From the NCBI GenBank assembly GCA_018135685.1, contig JAENPR010000021.1, positions 2,418,001 to 2,482,000 of the forward strand: a stretch of DNA of 64,000 bases. The letters are read 5' to 3'. The notes below the pieces were generated by a model that worked only from the letters and a program-made list of their open reading frames with translations, ran no database searches and was not told the DNA's origin. Position numbers and translations under genes: made by a program. Positions within the stretch are counted from its first letter, which is position 1, and each line of letters starts with the position of its first letter. Source of the DNA: Themeda triandra. Lineage: Eukaryota > Streptophyta > Magnoliopsida > Poales > Poaceae. Positions 11,827-24,277 of the stretch are shown here, piece by piece.

Positions 11827-12240
11827 TCCGAGCTACGAGGAGGAGTTTGCCATCAAAGCGGGAAAGACCAAATGAGCGAGAAAAATCAGCACGAAACACT
11901 TTCCCAAAAGGCACAATCTTGCAAACGAGGTTCTCCGAGCATCAAGAACACGACAAAGTCTTGGCTTAAATCGAATCTCAAAACCGTCATCAAGAAGCCG
12001 AGAAACGAAAGAGATTGAAGTGCAAATTTGAAACCAAGGCCACATCCTTAAGCACAAAGTTCTCATTCGGACGGATGGACCCACGTGAAAGCACTTTACC
12101 CTTGCTATTATCCCCAAATGTAATGTATTCACTACACTTCATTTGGGTGAGGCCGGAGAACCATTTTGAGTTCCCGGTCATGTGTCGAGAGCAACCGAGA
12201 ATCAACTAGCCACGTGTTCTCCTGACCCTTCATCCCGCAT
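11827..12240 (-). pseudogene. Copia protease and GAG-pre-integrase region, frame-broken
   Basis: 12205-11990 encodes GCSRHMTGNSKWFSGL and then ITFGDNSKGKVLSRG and VLKDVALV, the conserved stretch following the Copia protease active site. The active-site Asp-Ser-Gly is split by one extra base: the minus strand has GATTCTCGG where the family has GATTCTGG. The extra C creates CG inside a CTG, the error pattern discussed in the findings. HDR/HLS zinc-binding residues of the GAG-pre-integrase follow in pieces. Confidence 0.8.
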
Positions 12241-13910
12241 CAATAGCGAGACATGGGATGAGCAAATGATCCGACACTCTTGGGGTTAGTAAACCGAGGA
12301 GAAAACCGGTGTTGGCTCATTCGCCCACGAGAAGTGTTAACAAAAGCATCATGCATGCCATGTCCCATTTGAGTAGAGCGATCACCACGACGAGAAAAAC
12401 GTGGTCCGCTCATCCGTAAGCCGAAAGCCACGGTCACGAGATCCAAGGTCATAAGAAAAGCCGAACCCCGCCGGGCACGACCACCTCGTGGTCTCACACC
12501 TTGAGGCCTAGGTCCTTGAGGTGTTGCACCTCTTGGCCTAGCATTGTGCCTCGGAAACGTGGAGCAAACACACCATGAGTAGAGTTATGGAAAAGCTCAT
12601 ACTCATGCCGCTCATCTCTCTTCCTCCGAAAGCAAAACTCAAACAAGTGACCATCATGGTGACAATAATCACAGTGATACACCTCTCTTGGGTGGTGGTT
12701 GACTCACTCTCTCATGGGTATGGATCACTCTTTGGGTTTGCTTGTTCTTTGGAGGGTTTAATAGAGATGTCGGGAAGTGTGTCAAGTGGGTTCCTTAGGT
12801 GGTTTGGTTTTGGAGTCCACACTTGCTTTGGAGGTGAAGCTTTAGGAGGTTCCTCAAACACACCATCTTTCACACTGGGCTTGTTAGGCTGAGGTGGAGT
12901 GATTTTGATCAACTTGGGAGTAGTGGAAGGCTTGGTGGATTTCTCAGATGCACTCATACCACTGTGTTCACCAACCTTACCAAAAACATTTTCACCTTTC
13001 CCACCTGTAGCAAAGCCTAATCCCGTTGTGTCAGTTCCCCTCTTGAACTGACTCATCATCATGCCAAGCTGCGGTTCACTGCAAGACAACCAAGCGAGCA
13101 TGGACCGAAGATTTGTGATTTCTTCTTCGGCCCTTTTCTTGTCATGCCTACAAGAGCCTAGTTCTAGTTCCAAAGCTTCACAACAAGCACATCTAGAAAC
13201 TTGACTAGTTTTCTCTAGCATGGCAATCCTAGTCATTTTCTCACCTAGCTCAGACTTCAACTCATCACAAGACTTGCAAGGACCCAAAATGATAGACTTA
13301 GCTCTAACCTCATCAAGTTCATCTACCAAAGCAACATACTTAGATTGCACATCAGCTAGGTTCGCCATATGAATGGCACAAGCATCACATTCGGACTCAT
13401 CGAGAGATGTGCCTTGTCTCCCTAACGAGACTCTAGCTCTTTGACAGCAAGCAACCACTTAGCCTTGAAATCTTTCCTCTCACGAGCGGCAAGCTTAAGC
13501 GAGCATCTTGTCTAAGCAAAGTGGTAGTCAAGCTATCAACCTCGGCGGCAAGAGATTCAAGAGTTTGTTCTACCTCAGGCTCGGTGTCGTCGTTCTTCTC
13601 AATGCTTGGAGTAGACTCATCGAGCGCCATGGTGCAGTAGCCTCCTGGCTTGGAGTCAGCGAAGAAGCACAGATCGTTGAACTTGTTCTCGACCTTCTGC
13701 TCGGCCTCATCATCACTTGGAGGTGAGCCGCTGTCGGAGTCGTCGTCAAGATCGCTGAGGGATGCGAGGAAAGCTCGCTGCCTTGCCTCTTGCTTCTCAA
13801 GGTACTTCTTCTTGACAGCCTTCCTTGTCGAATCCTCCCTTGTACTTGTACTTGTACTTGGGTGCGAGAGGACTCGTGCTTGTCCTTGCGCTTGCCGTAG
13901 TCGTTCTTGT
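12241..13910 (-). pseudogene. Copia gag C-terminal half, truncated by Gypsy A
   Basis: The minus strand gives, in broken frames, an acidic Ser/Asp stretch (about 13760-13650) and LAAEVDSLTTTLLRQDARL (13630-13433). A 248-codon coiled-coil follows (13458-12712, with VALVDELDEVRAK, LKSELGEKMTRIAMLEK and LRSMLAWLSCSEPQLGMM). A cysteine-histidine motif, CDYCHHDGHLFEFCFRRKRD, lies at about 12680-12620. The N-terminal gag half is missing because the Tat element A begins at 13911. The coiled-coil plus late zinc finger resembles grass SIRE/Maximus gag. Confidence 0.75.
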
Positions 13911-15563
13911 TGTTGTAGCGCAAAATGTGACCACCCTGCGTCTCACACACGGCAAGCCGGAAAGCCTAGCTTCAATCGGGTGCCGGGCGTACGAATCCGG
14001 TGGCGTGCCGATCGATTTGACACGAAAATCGACAAGGGATAAAACGGTAAGATCATAAGCTGGAACGTCTTTGGGTGAGACCAGGCAGTTCCATCTTTAC
14101 GGCCCTGAAGCCACTTACGACGACACATAGCTATGGAAGCTATACGCCAACGGGATGCGGTTCATTCGGCTAAAGTAACATAAGCGATGTAAACGAGAAC
14201 AAACTAGCCGAATACGGTAAATGAAGACATGTTTGAACAAGATTAAATCATTAAAGCATATCAAACTACATCTCATGTTTAAAGCATCATCAAGCACTAA
14301 AAATTAAGAATAAGTAACTTATAAATATAAATCTACTAAACAACACATGCATAGGCTACTCCAACTAGTACGCCGCACGTCTAGCCTTCATAAACCCGTC
14401 GAGCATAAACCCAAGCAAGCTAATCCACCGCATGATACCACTCACTATGAATTTACACCACTCCTTGCTACTAGATCAATCCACCGCATGATACAATCTA
14501 GCAATAAAGAGCTAAAAGCATATAATTATCTAACGAGATCTATAGATACTTGCTACATGTATAAGCATAACCGTATCGGCAAGATTGCCGAATCGGGGTC
14601 CATGAAGAAGGAACAAACAAGCAACATGTAAAAGGAGCCTATCAGATTAAACCGATCTCTAGTCCACCGGATGACTAGCTCTAGAGTAACCCAAAGACTG
14701 CATGCCGCACGGTACCCGGTCTGTCAAGGCTTATCTACATATAACGTGAATGAACCCACAACATGTAACAATCTAGATCGATCTAATTCGGCTATATGAG
14801 CTTGATCTACTCGATATTGAATAAGCATGAAAGGAACGATCAACAAGCCGAAAGAGTATCAATCTAGATTGGGCAAAAGAGTGTTGCAAATAATTAAACA
14901 TTAAATAAAGCATGCAACACGTGATAACTTAATGAATCTATTAGATCTTGCCAAATCTAAAAGAGCCGATAACTATCTTTACTCATGTCTTAATCCGCCG
15001 CACGATACAAGGCACAAGCAAAAACTTCCCATCATTAAGCTTAAATCCGCCGCACGATACTAAGCAAAACGGATGAGACTACTTGCATCACATCTAAATC
15101 CGCCGCACGATACTAGACATGATAACAAGGTTGCGGGACTTACGGAGGTCGACGGATCGATTGGCCCTCTCGAAGAACTCGACGACACGACTAAAGGACT
15201 CGAAGGGTGGCGCGTAGCCGGTTGTATTGATTTGGTTGTGAACCCTATTACAATGGTCGAGGGTTTATATTTATACCCTGGACAAAACATGAGTCCTAAG
15301 CACTTACGAACTATCTAACCAAAATTGGAAAGACAAAGACACGCTAACTCTATCCATAATCGGAGTCCTTGATCATCACGACTCCTTCCCTTTTCGATCG
15401 GCTTCCTTTTTCCTTTCTCCGCCTTCAAATAAAGCGTTGCCGACCGCTTGGCCATTTGCCGAACACATGGAAATTAGCCGACCGCATATGCACTTGCCGA
15501 ATTCCTCTCTCTGCCGTCTGCGGGTCCACTTGTCATATTCCTGACCAAATTCTGGTGTTAACA
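13911..15563 (-). repeat. Gypsy A 3' LTR
   Basis: A TG...CA LTR of 1653 bp, plus-strand start TGTTGTAGCGC and end GGTGTTAACA. It carries five close copies of CC(A/G)CCGCA(C/T)GATAC plus weaker ones, spaced 52-55 bp within two clusters (near 14425-14480 and 14994-15100). ORFs inside it are non-coding. Confidence 0.93.
15265..15275 (-). promoter_or_regulatory. TATA box of Gypsy A 3' LTR
   Basis: The minus strand reads TATAAATATAA between short C-rich and G-rich arms. The same box occurs in the other three Tat LTRs (28754-28764, 46452-46462, 60139-60149). The plus strand also reads TATATTTATA, so the box could serve either direction. Confidence 0.6.
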
Positions 15564-15574
15564 CATGCCCCCTC
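15564..15574 (-). other. Gypsy A polypurine tract
   Basis: The minus strand reads GAGGGGGCATG directly before the 3' LTR start TGTTAACACC. It matches copy B at 46757-46767. Confidence 0.8.
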
Positions 15575-15690
15575 AATTTCGAGATAAAAGGATTTTATTT
15601 CGAAATTATTTATCACGCCTTTCATCTAGGTCGGCACCGCCAACACCCGCGGCCGCCATTTGAGATCTGCGCTCGCTGTTGTTGACTTCA

Positions 15691-18600
15691 ATGGCGACAG
15701 AGACTTCAACCGGCTCCATCATGGCGACGGGAACTCAAGAGGAGTTTCTAGAGGTAACCCTACTTGCTTTACCCATTCGGCAATTCTTTACGAATCAATT
15801 TCCGAGATGCACCTTTTGATCCATTTGCTTCAATTTCTTCTTAAAGGAAATGAAGAATGAGATCTTGATCTCCAATCTTGCGTGTCTGGATCATTTTTCT
15901 TGGTCCGCGGGAGACCCCAATCCAAGGGAATTTATTGAAAAGGAAACCACGAGGATCCCCTTTAAGTCTAGGATTTCTCCCCCAAACGAGATGGCCGAAT
16001 ACTTTCAAAACATGGCCCCTTCCTTCAATCACGGGATGGCGTGATTGGTACCGTAGGATGCGTCCGGGGAGCGGTGATTTTTGGGAATCCCAAGATATTC
16101 GGCATTTGTCGGAGCTTTCTTTAGCCGAAATGCCTAGGAACGACTCCCTCGATATTTGCTTCCCACTTCAGTCGACGCCATCAATGCGTTCATCTTCGGT
16201 CATGGCCCAATGTCGATCACTCTCTCGAGACATTTTTATGATGGCTTGGTTTAAACATTACCAAGCCAACATACCCATTCAAATACAAAAGCACCGGCTC
16301 ACGGAAGGCGGTCAAATCGGGGGAGGAATTTGGGCCAAGTATGTCCAGGCTTATGCTTCAACCGGCCACTGTGTCGATAAAGAGTATAGGGCATTCATGA
16401 ACATGTGGTTATGCGAGATTCATTTTACGTGGCAAGTCCAATGAGCCCCTCGAATCACATAGTGATGGTGAAGAATTGGCTACGGGCAAGGCTGATTCCT
16501 TTAGGCAAATATCTGTGGGAGCTTTCTACCACATGATGCACCAGTTTCTTGTCCGGATGAGGAATCGGGGCGAAATCTCTGTGTCAATGGACCATGGTGG
16601 CTTCTCCGGATGTGGTTGCAACTATACATGCATCAGATTGTCTCTGTAGATCTCCACAATCGAACTTTCCTTCAATCAATTATCTTGAAGGTGAAGACCC
16701 CGAGATACAAATCTTGTCGGACATATGGAGAGGCTGCATCTTCAATCATTATTGACTTAGACTGGGTCATCTTTTCAAGATCTTCTACAAGGGATTCAAC
16801 CACATGATCTGGTTTCCCTACGGGGAGAATGAAAATTTAACTCTCCCTTGCAGATTCGGCTATGAGTTGGGCTGCATAGATGATGATTCCGGGGACATTT
16901 TCAATGCTTTCATCAAGCCCTGTGCTCTGCCGTGAGAATTTCACCATGGTCGGTTGATAAGCTCAACTTATGAATTTTATAATCCAAACATGGTTGCCAG
17001 ACAGTTTGGACTTGGTCATTGCCCCCAAGGCCATATTTCTCGAGCATCATCGGACCCGGGAGACAACTGCTGAATATAACCGAGGCCAACAAAGTCTTCA
17101 ATCTTGGATGCAAGCTTCCAACATATGAGCCCAATCCTCTGGTGATAATTGAAGCTACTCATTCTTCCTTCAACCTCGGTGGCAAGAATGGCATTCTCAT
17201 ATCTTGAGCACAAGTTCACCCTTTATGCCAAGTCTTGATGCCTTCATTTTCTTCGATGATGAGGTACACACTCATGACCACCTTTTACTTCATATCTACG
17301 TTCTGTTTCTAAAACATCTCCTTTGAAGGACATTGCTCCTCCAAGTCCTCCGAGGTTCAATATTGGCAACCCGGCCCTGTTCTTGCTTTGGGGCATGATG
17401 CTCCAAGTCGACGGTGTTCAACAAGATACCTGGCGACGATACGGTGCTCTGAAAGATCTCAAAAGAAAAACTTCTTCCTCCCCTATCAAGGACATTGCAA
17501 TTCCCAAGAAAACAAGATCTAAGAAAGCTAAACCACTCCCTCGGGTATGAATGTTTTTGATCCTTTATTTTCCATCTGCAAGTGTGTTTTGCACTTATCA
17601 CTTTCTTTCAACATGTGCGAGGCCAACCCTCAAAGTCGATAGGGTAGTGATCTTGGACAACTCTCCTGGAGCCTCCATTGGTCAAGCAAACAATGAGCTC
17701 ACCAATGATCTTGATATGCATCGAGGCGAGACGATCAAGTAGGTGAACAAGGAGATATAGCGAAGAAATTCCCTCTCATCGGGTTGATGAACAAACGGGT
17801 GATCGGGGAGAAGTAGCGAGAGAAAAATCTCTCTCACCCGGATTACGGTTTTAACTCCTTCGGCAATCCAAGATGCATCAACAAGCCATGACAACTTGCT
17901 ATCTACGAAGCGGCAAGTTTGCACTAGTCACTCGAGTCTTGATGCTACCCGGGATGCCATTGATCGGGCTTTTGCCGAGGAGGTATTATTTTACTCCACT
18001 TGATTATTTTTACTTCCAAGCTGAGTCATTCGGTTAAATTACCTTCCTTGTTCATCAACGGGACCTTTGCTCACCCTCAAGCCGGCTTTTCCCTTATCAT
18101 TTGAAGAGTATCTTTGGGGACAAAGACGATGAAGTTTCTTCCAACCGGCCATTTGTCATCGAGAGAGTCAAGCCAAGCTAAAGGATATAATCTCATTTAC
18201 GAAAAAGGATATTGTTGCTTTGGCCCAAGACTCGAGACAAAATAAGGGAAATAGCGAGCTTATTGATCAAGAGCTTCCTTCCAATCTCAAGGCCGCCATA
18301 GACGCTTTATCACACCTTGATGATCATTTCTTTGCTATCAAGAGAGCACACAAGAATATGTCCACCAAAGTTGATCGGAGAAAAGAAAAATGGCCAAGGA
18401 ACAGCGAGGCCAAGGAGCTCTATTCTAGCATCAAGTCAGCGAGCATCTCTTGAGCACCTTAGAACCAGCTGCGAGGTCATGAGAGAAGAAAAAGCCAAAC
18501 TTGAAGCTCAATTGGCTCAAGCTGAATGCCAATATTCAGTCTCATGAAACTAAGCTCGCAAATCTGCCATCTCTTGATTCGGCTAAATCCAAAATACAAT

Positions 18601-18779
18601 CGGTCATTAAGGAGACGCGGCAAATCAAAAGCAAAGCTGTCCAATATCCAAGATTCGAAGAAGAGGACCAAAAAGCTCTTGATGAGGCCAACCGAATCAA
18701 GATTGATGCTCTTCTTTGTTATCAATTCTTTCTTAAATGTATAGATGCTTGGCTTGTACTTGAAGATGTAGACTCTTAG
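15691..18779 (+). pseudogene. Antisense plant-mobile-domain gene of Gypsy A
   Basis: It runs opposite to the retrotransposon's own genes, between integrase and the 3' LTR. Exon 1 (15691-15753, starts MATETSTGSI) and exon 2 (15847-17263) flank a GTAACC...AAAG intron. Exon 3 (17329-17544) is 216 bp, exactly as in copy B. Exon 2 carries plant-mobile-domain phrases (LSLAEMPRNDS, FIFGHGPMSI, then the ADIFMM-like stretch, WAKYVQAYAS). The tail (about 18180-18779) is a coiled coil, with LIDQELPSNLKAAIDALSHL and IKSKA. Frame breaks are frequent, many at CTG/CAG sites, and later introns are degraded. Plant-mobile-domain proteins occur in host nuclear proteins and in transposons; the role here is unknown. 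Confidence 0.75.
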
Positions 18780-19084
18780 GCTTGGCCTTGTCATACTTGA
18801 AAACAATTTCTTTTCTCTTGAAAAGTAGATAATCTTTATCTTTTTTCTCTTCTTTACATTACCATTCGGCTCTTCCAATTACAATTTGTACTCATAGACG
18901 CGTATATCGGCCCGAACGTAACTATTCTTTGCTTCAAGCGTTCACTTTAGCCGAATAACTTTCATCGGCTATTTAGCCGACCGAGCGTATGGTAAGCGAA
19001 TCGCCGGTAGTAATGGGCTCGGCCCAACTCAACATCGGCCCATAAACGTGGAAACCCTACTCGTCGCTTGGCTTTCCCACGGTC

Positions 19085-20405
19085 TCCACGGCTCCCACGT
19101 TCATAAATAGGACCGGTCGGCTCCCACCATCATCACATCAAACACAAGCGGTTGCTATCTTCTTCAATCTCTTCCACTTCCTCCTTGCCTTCAAGCCCAA
19201 AAAACCCCCACCATCACCAATGGCGGCGGCGGAGATCGTAATAAGCGTCTGCCCGGGACGAGGCGGCGGAGGGTAGTAGCAGCCGCGCCGGCGGTGAGAT
19301 CTCCAATCCCTTGAGTTGTGCTATTCGATAGTCTTTACCCGATCGAACCTGCCCCCTTTGCGGTTGCTTATCTTCTTGATCCGTTTCGGGGACTCTTTGG
19401 GAACACCGGCGACTACATCGCCAATGTCCGGGCGGGTCGCCCGGGCCGGCACCCACGCTCCCTCTTCCGCTTCCGCTCCTGCTCTGTGGTGGACGCGGCG
19501 GAGGAAGCGGCCGTGGTGGTCGCCGTCTGCGGTAAACGATCTCCCCATCTTGTCGTGTTTTTTCTAAATTAGCCGATCTTGACGGTACCTCGTTTGTAGG
19601 ACGGCGAGGATCGGCACCGGCCAATGGCGCTTCTGGCGCCGGCTGCGGCGTTCGACGCCTCGCCCCCGCGCCGGCTCCGCTCCGGCCCGGCTCCTGCTCC
19701 TTCTCGGCACCGGCACACGCCGGCTTCATCGGGGTCGGCCGTACGTTCCTATATGGGAGAGGAACGACGAGGAGATCCCGCCGTACGGCCGTTACGACGC
19801 CGCCGCGTATCGCCGTGAGCGGGATGGCGATGGAGCTTCTTGGTGAAGAAACCAAGAAGTTCGGGATCGCTCGGCTGGAGTTGGAGGACAAGCTGCCGGC
19901 GAGATGGCGAGGCCATCACCGGTATTCACTTTTCGCCAATTGCCTTCAACCCATGTTCCTTCCGATTCATCTGCTCATTGATTAATCTTATTTTTCTTTG
20001 CGAGACCTCACCGCGGAGGCTGGACCGCTTGAAGGTGGCGGCGATGGCGGCGGCCAACCACGTGAACGCCCAAGGGCGGCGGCAGTGGAGCGCCTCGGCG
20101 GTGCTGGTCGGGTCGACCGAGGTTGCCCTTCATGGCGTGCGCCTCGGCACCTCCCTCGGCACAGCGGGGATGTCGTCTGGGCCGGGGACGACTACGCTCC
20201 GATGCCGGCCGGCTTCCGCGGCGGGCTCCCTCACGAAGTCGACGACATCGAGGGCCTCTGGCGGGTTCGACGCCCACGCCGACGCCATGGCCAACGCCAC
20301 CAACCACAGTCTGTCCTCAACAAGCTCTTCAACGAAGAAGAGGAGTAGCTTGTACTAGGATTGGCGCGGGTTGTAAATAAAATTTTAATGAAGAATGTTG
20401 GTCCT
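19085..20405 (+). other. Extra GC-rich gene-like segment present only in Gypsy A
   Basis: Copy B jumps directly across this interval: its sequence at about 50265 joins what lies at 19080 and 20405 in A. The segment has a TATA-like CATAAATAGG (about 19102), a C-rich leader and ATGGCGGCGGCGGAG at 19220. GC-rich exon-like blocks are separated by AT-richer stretches starting GTGAGATCT and GTATTCACT. A final 3' block (about 19998-20348) can end NKLFNEEEE-stop. I recognise no domain, and frames are broken (an early in-frame stop in the first block). It is best read as a captured host gene fragment on the antisense strand. The minus-strand 225-codon ORF (19891-19214) is probably a shadow. Confidence 0.5.
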
Positions 20406-20843
20406 CTTCTTGTTCTTGCTTGTACGTGATGACATTCGTCATGTTGTATTTGCTTCTTTGCAAATTTTCCCTTAGCTAGAACTCATTGCAACGCTCTTCC
20501 CAAACGAAAACTCCCGAATCGCATGACATCATTTTAGCCGATTAGATCTCGGTCTGTTCCATGACTTGACGGTTTGTAGCGTAGTACTTCAATTCCCTTT
20601 ATCTTCTCCCGATAAACCTATCAGTGAGAGATAAGATCAAGCTGTTCACTTATACTTTTAAAAATCGACTAAAGGCGATACAAGCTGTATCGGCTATTTT
20701 TGTTACGAAGACGATACACACGATATCGGCTATCTTTCCACTAGAGGCGATAATATTATCGGTTACTTCTTTCCAACTTCTTTCCTTTGCTACGAAGGCG
20801 ATTTTATTCAATCGGCTATACCACGCTTATGTCATAATCACAA

Positions 20844-22177
20844 TTAAGATCCAACTTCGATACTTGGATAAAACTTCTTAAGGTATACGCCATTGATGGC
20901 TCTAGTAAGTTCTTCTCCAAACAGCGTTTTTAATATATACGCATTGCCAGTGCACAACTTGACAACCCGAAAAGGTCCTTCCCAATTCGGAGACCACTTG
21001 CCGAATATTTGTCTTTGGTACCAATTGGCAATATTGTTTTCCAAACCAATTCTCCTTACGCAAATTGCTTAATTTTAACTCTCTTGTTGTAGTACTTGGC
21101 AACACGTATTTTATTCTTCTCAATATTCTCCAAGGCCTTAAGACGAATCAAATGCAAATCTTCTAACTCATCCATCATCGAGATCCTTATAATTTTTACG
21201 TCGAGGTCCTTTGTAACTCAACTCTCCTTGATCTGATTGCAACTCCCAAGGCATCACGGCATTATGTCCATAAACCAACTCATATGGAGATGCTTGTGTG
21301 GACCCATGGCAAGCCATTCGGTAAGCCCACAATGCTTCATTAAGGACCAAGTGCCATCTCCTTGGCTTCTCATCGATTTTCTTGAATAATCTTGATCATG
21401 ATCTTATTTGACGCCTCTGCTTGGCCATTGGCTTGTGCATAATAAGGAGAAGAATTATACTGACCTTATCCCCATGTTTTCGGCAAAATCACAAAACTAC
21501 GAAGAAGTGGCTGAGTCCCACGATCGGTTGTAATGGTGTGGAATCCCAAACCTATGAATTATATGTTCCTTGACAAAGCTGATCATATTTTACGATGTGA
21601 CCTTTTTCAAAGGGATAGCTTCAACCCACTTGGTGAAATAATCTGTTGCTAGCAACACAAACTTGTGTCCTTTGCTAGATGGAGGATTGATCTGTCCAAT
21701 TAAATCTATACCCCATCCTACGAACGGCCAAGGTTTAATTATCGGATTCGGAACGAGATGCGGGTGCTCTCACGAACATTACCAAATATCGACAATCTCG
21801 ACACCCTTTGTAATATTCAAAGCAATCCTCCAACATAGTCGGCCAAAAGTACCCTGTCCTCCTTATTATCCATTTCATTCGGTAAGCCGGTGATGTGCAC
21901 CACAAGCTCCTTCATGGACTTCAAACATAATCTTCTTAGCTTCTTCTTGGCTCAAGCATTTGAGCAACACTCCATCTATAGACTTGTGGTACAAGCTGAT
22001 CATCAAGAAGCACAAATTTAAATGCCTTATACACGAGCCTCAGGGAAACTCTTTGAGATGGATCTTTCGGATAGTTGATAATGTCACTTCTCCAGTCATT
22101 ACTTATCGATCGGAATTGAAAACATCTTCTTCTTTGTATAGACTTCATGATTTTCCCGATATCCGAAGCGGCTTGAG
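20844..22177 (-). pseudogene. Gypsy A integrase, frame-broken
   Basis: Pieces on the minus strand match copy B integrase: the zinc-binding CRDC region near 21800, MVLNEALWAYRMACHGSTQASPYELVYGH-type text (21350-21168) and the C-terminal GPFRVVKLCTGNAYILKT (21044-20844), which ends FYPSIEVGS-stop. At least five frame breaks lie between them, many where copy B has TCTG and A has TACG. Confidence 0.8.
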
Positions 22178-22594
22178 CTAATTTATTTGCTTCTCCATTG
22201 TGCTCTGGGTATATGATGCAAAGTAACTGCGAAAAACTTTTCGAAGTTCCCTACATTGTTCATGGTACCCTTGCGGTACATCATTTTTGCATTCATATTG
22301 TCTGTCAGCTGATTGATTACCAATTCGAGAATCACCAAATACCTCAACGACAATGACCTTCGGTTCTACCAACGGTAGAAGCCCTCTAAGCAAAGCCTCA
22401 TACTCTGCTTGGTTGTTAGTGACGGGATATTCAATTGAAAAAGCAAACTCAAATATCTTTCCACGTGGGGATATCAAAAGAATACCAGCACCACCACCTT
22501 TGTCACATGATGATCCATCAAAAAATAATGCCCATGGGGCAATGTTAATCATATCAACGAGATAAATCACGATGTTGAGTAATAAAATCGGCAA
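22178..22594 (-). pseudogene. Gypsy A archaeal-type RNase H
   Basis: The frame contains APWALFFDGSSCDKGGGAGI (first catalytic Asp) and TNNQAEYEALLRGL (catalytic Glu). This domain follows the ordinary Gypsy RNase H and is the additional RNase H that marks the Tat lineage. The C-terminal part (GNQSADRQYECKND...) is present with altered residues. Confidence 0.85.
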
Positions 22595-22599
22595 TTTAC

Positions 22600-23965
22600 T
22601 GTCCTTTCCTTTGCTTTTGCCGACTCATACTTTAAATTAAACTACGACGGTGCTAATACCCATTTGCCGATTCTCCCACTTAAAATCGGCATTGACAACA
22701 TGTGTTTAATTACATCAAAACTAGATATAACCACACATTCGGCATTTAACAAATAGTGCCGAAATTTGGTGCATGAGTAATAAACACACAAACGAGCTTT
22801 TCTATAGCCGAATACCTTGTTTCGGGATCTAACGGTTTTCGGCTAAGGTAAGCTATTACTCTCTCTTTTCCATCAAACTCTTGCATAAGGGCCGATCCTA
22901 TTGTTAGGCTATCGGCCGCCACATCTGACTTGAAAGGCTTCTCAAGTTGTGGAGGTACCAACAACTTGGCGGTGCCTTCATATATTGCTTGATTTCATCA
23001 AAAGCCTTTTTTTGTATGTCACCCCAGACAAATTTCGATCTTTCTTGAGCTTCAACAATGGAGAGAAAGGCAACACTCTTTACGATAAATTGGATATGAA
23101 TCTTCTCACGAAATTGACCTTGCCTTGACAATGATTGCAATGCTGTAAGGTTAGTTGGGGGCACAACTTTGTCTATTGCTTCCATGCTCTTTTTTCCAAC
23201 TTCTATCCCTCCTTTGTGGATCAAGAACCCTAAAAACTCACCAGTAGAGACTCCAAAAGCACACTTGTTTGGATTCATCTTTAAGCCATGTCTCCTTGTG
23301 CACTCCAAAGTCTTTCTTAAATCGGCTAAATGTCCTTCATGGTCTCGGATTTGACTACTACATCATCAATATAAATTTCTACAATCTTGCCGATTAACTC
23401 ATGAAAGATATAGTTCATGGCTCTACGATAAGTTGCACCGGCATTCTTCAATCCAAATGTCATCACTATCCACTCAAACAATCCAATGTGACCAGGACAT
23501 CGAATGCGGTCTTTGCAATATCTTCAAGCTTGCCATGAAAATCTGATTGTAGCCGGCATTGCCATCCATAAAGCTGATAACTTCATAACCTTCTTTGCAT
23601 CCACTAATAAATCGGCAAGCTGGCATTGGGTATCCATCCATTGGAGTAGCTTTGTTGAGATCTCTACGAAATCTATGCATACCCTCATCTTTCCATTCTT
23701 CTTGTAGACAGGTACTATATTTGAAATCCATTACGCATACTGCATGGCCGAATAAAGTTTGCTTCAATTAATCTCTCAATCTCTTTCTTTACATCGGCCA
23801 ATACCTCCTCTTTATAGATTTTCCGTGGAGGTTGTTTGAAAGGACGAAATCCAGGTTTTATAGGCGGCTTATGCTCAACAATTGATCGATCCAACCCAGG
23901 CATCTCTGTGTAATCCCAAGCAAAACAATCTTTGAACTCATTCGGCAACTCTATTAACTTCAATT
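22600..23965 (-). pseudogene. Gypsy A reverse transcriptase and RNase H, frame-broken
   Basis: 23963-23715 gives the RT start (FKDCFAWDYTEMPGLDRSIV, FKQPPRKIYKEEVLADVKK). 23767-23474 gives ISFMDGNAGYNQIFMA. 23308-22904 gives MECTRRHGLKMNPNKCAFG and FLGFLIHKGGIEVG. 22964-22746 gives the RNase H phrase SALMQEFDGKERVIAYLSRK. The order and sequence match the open frame of copy B. The breaks coincide with missing or altered CTG/CAG. Confidence 0.88.
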
Positions 23966-24277
23966 TATATTACGGGTCTAAATTTGCCTTTGATATACAT
24001 CGGCCTTGACTTTGTGCTATCACCAACATTGATTTCTTCTAATTTGTCGGCCGACATGAAACCACGACCCGGTTGCCTTTGTTGCCATCGATTGGATTGC
24101 CCATTAAAAGTTCTTGTCGAGCCCATTTGCTTGGATCGTTTGTTGATCCTGTCGAACACATTGACGGGACCTTCTTTCCATACCTTACCCGAAAGGCAAT
24201 CTAGTCCATCATACTCCCAATAAGCGAGGCTCGAAGTGGCAACACTCCTTTGAATCATCGGCTGAACAACTTCTACA

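Noticed and set aside
19214..19891. 225-codon minus-strand ORF
   Set aside because: Runs against the gene-like features of the segment and is low in complexity (Arg/Pro/Ala); probably a shadow of the plus-strand exons.
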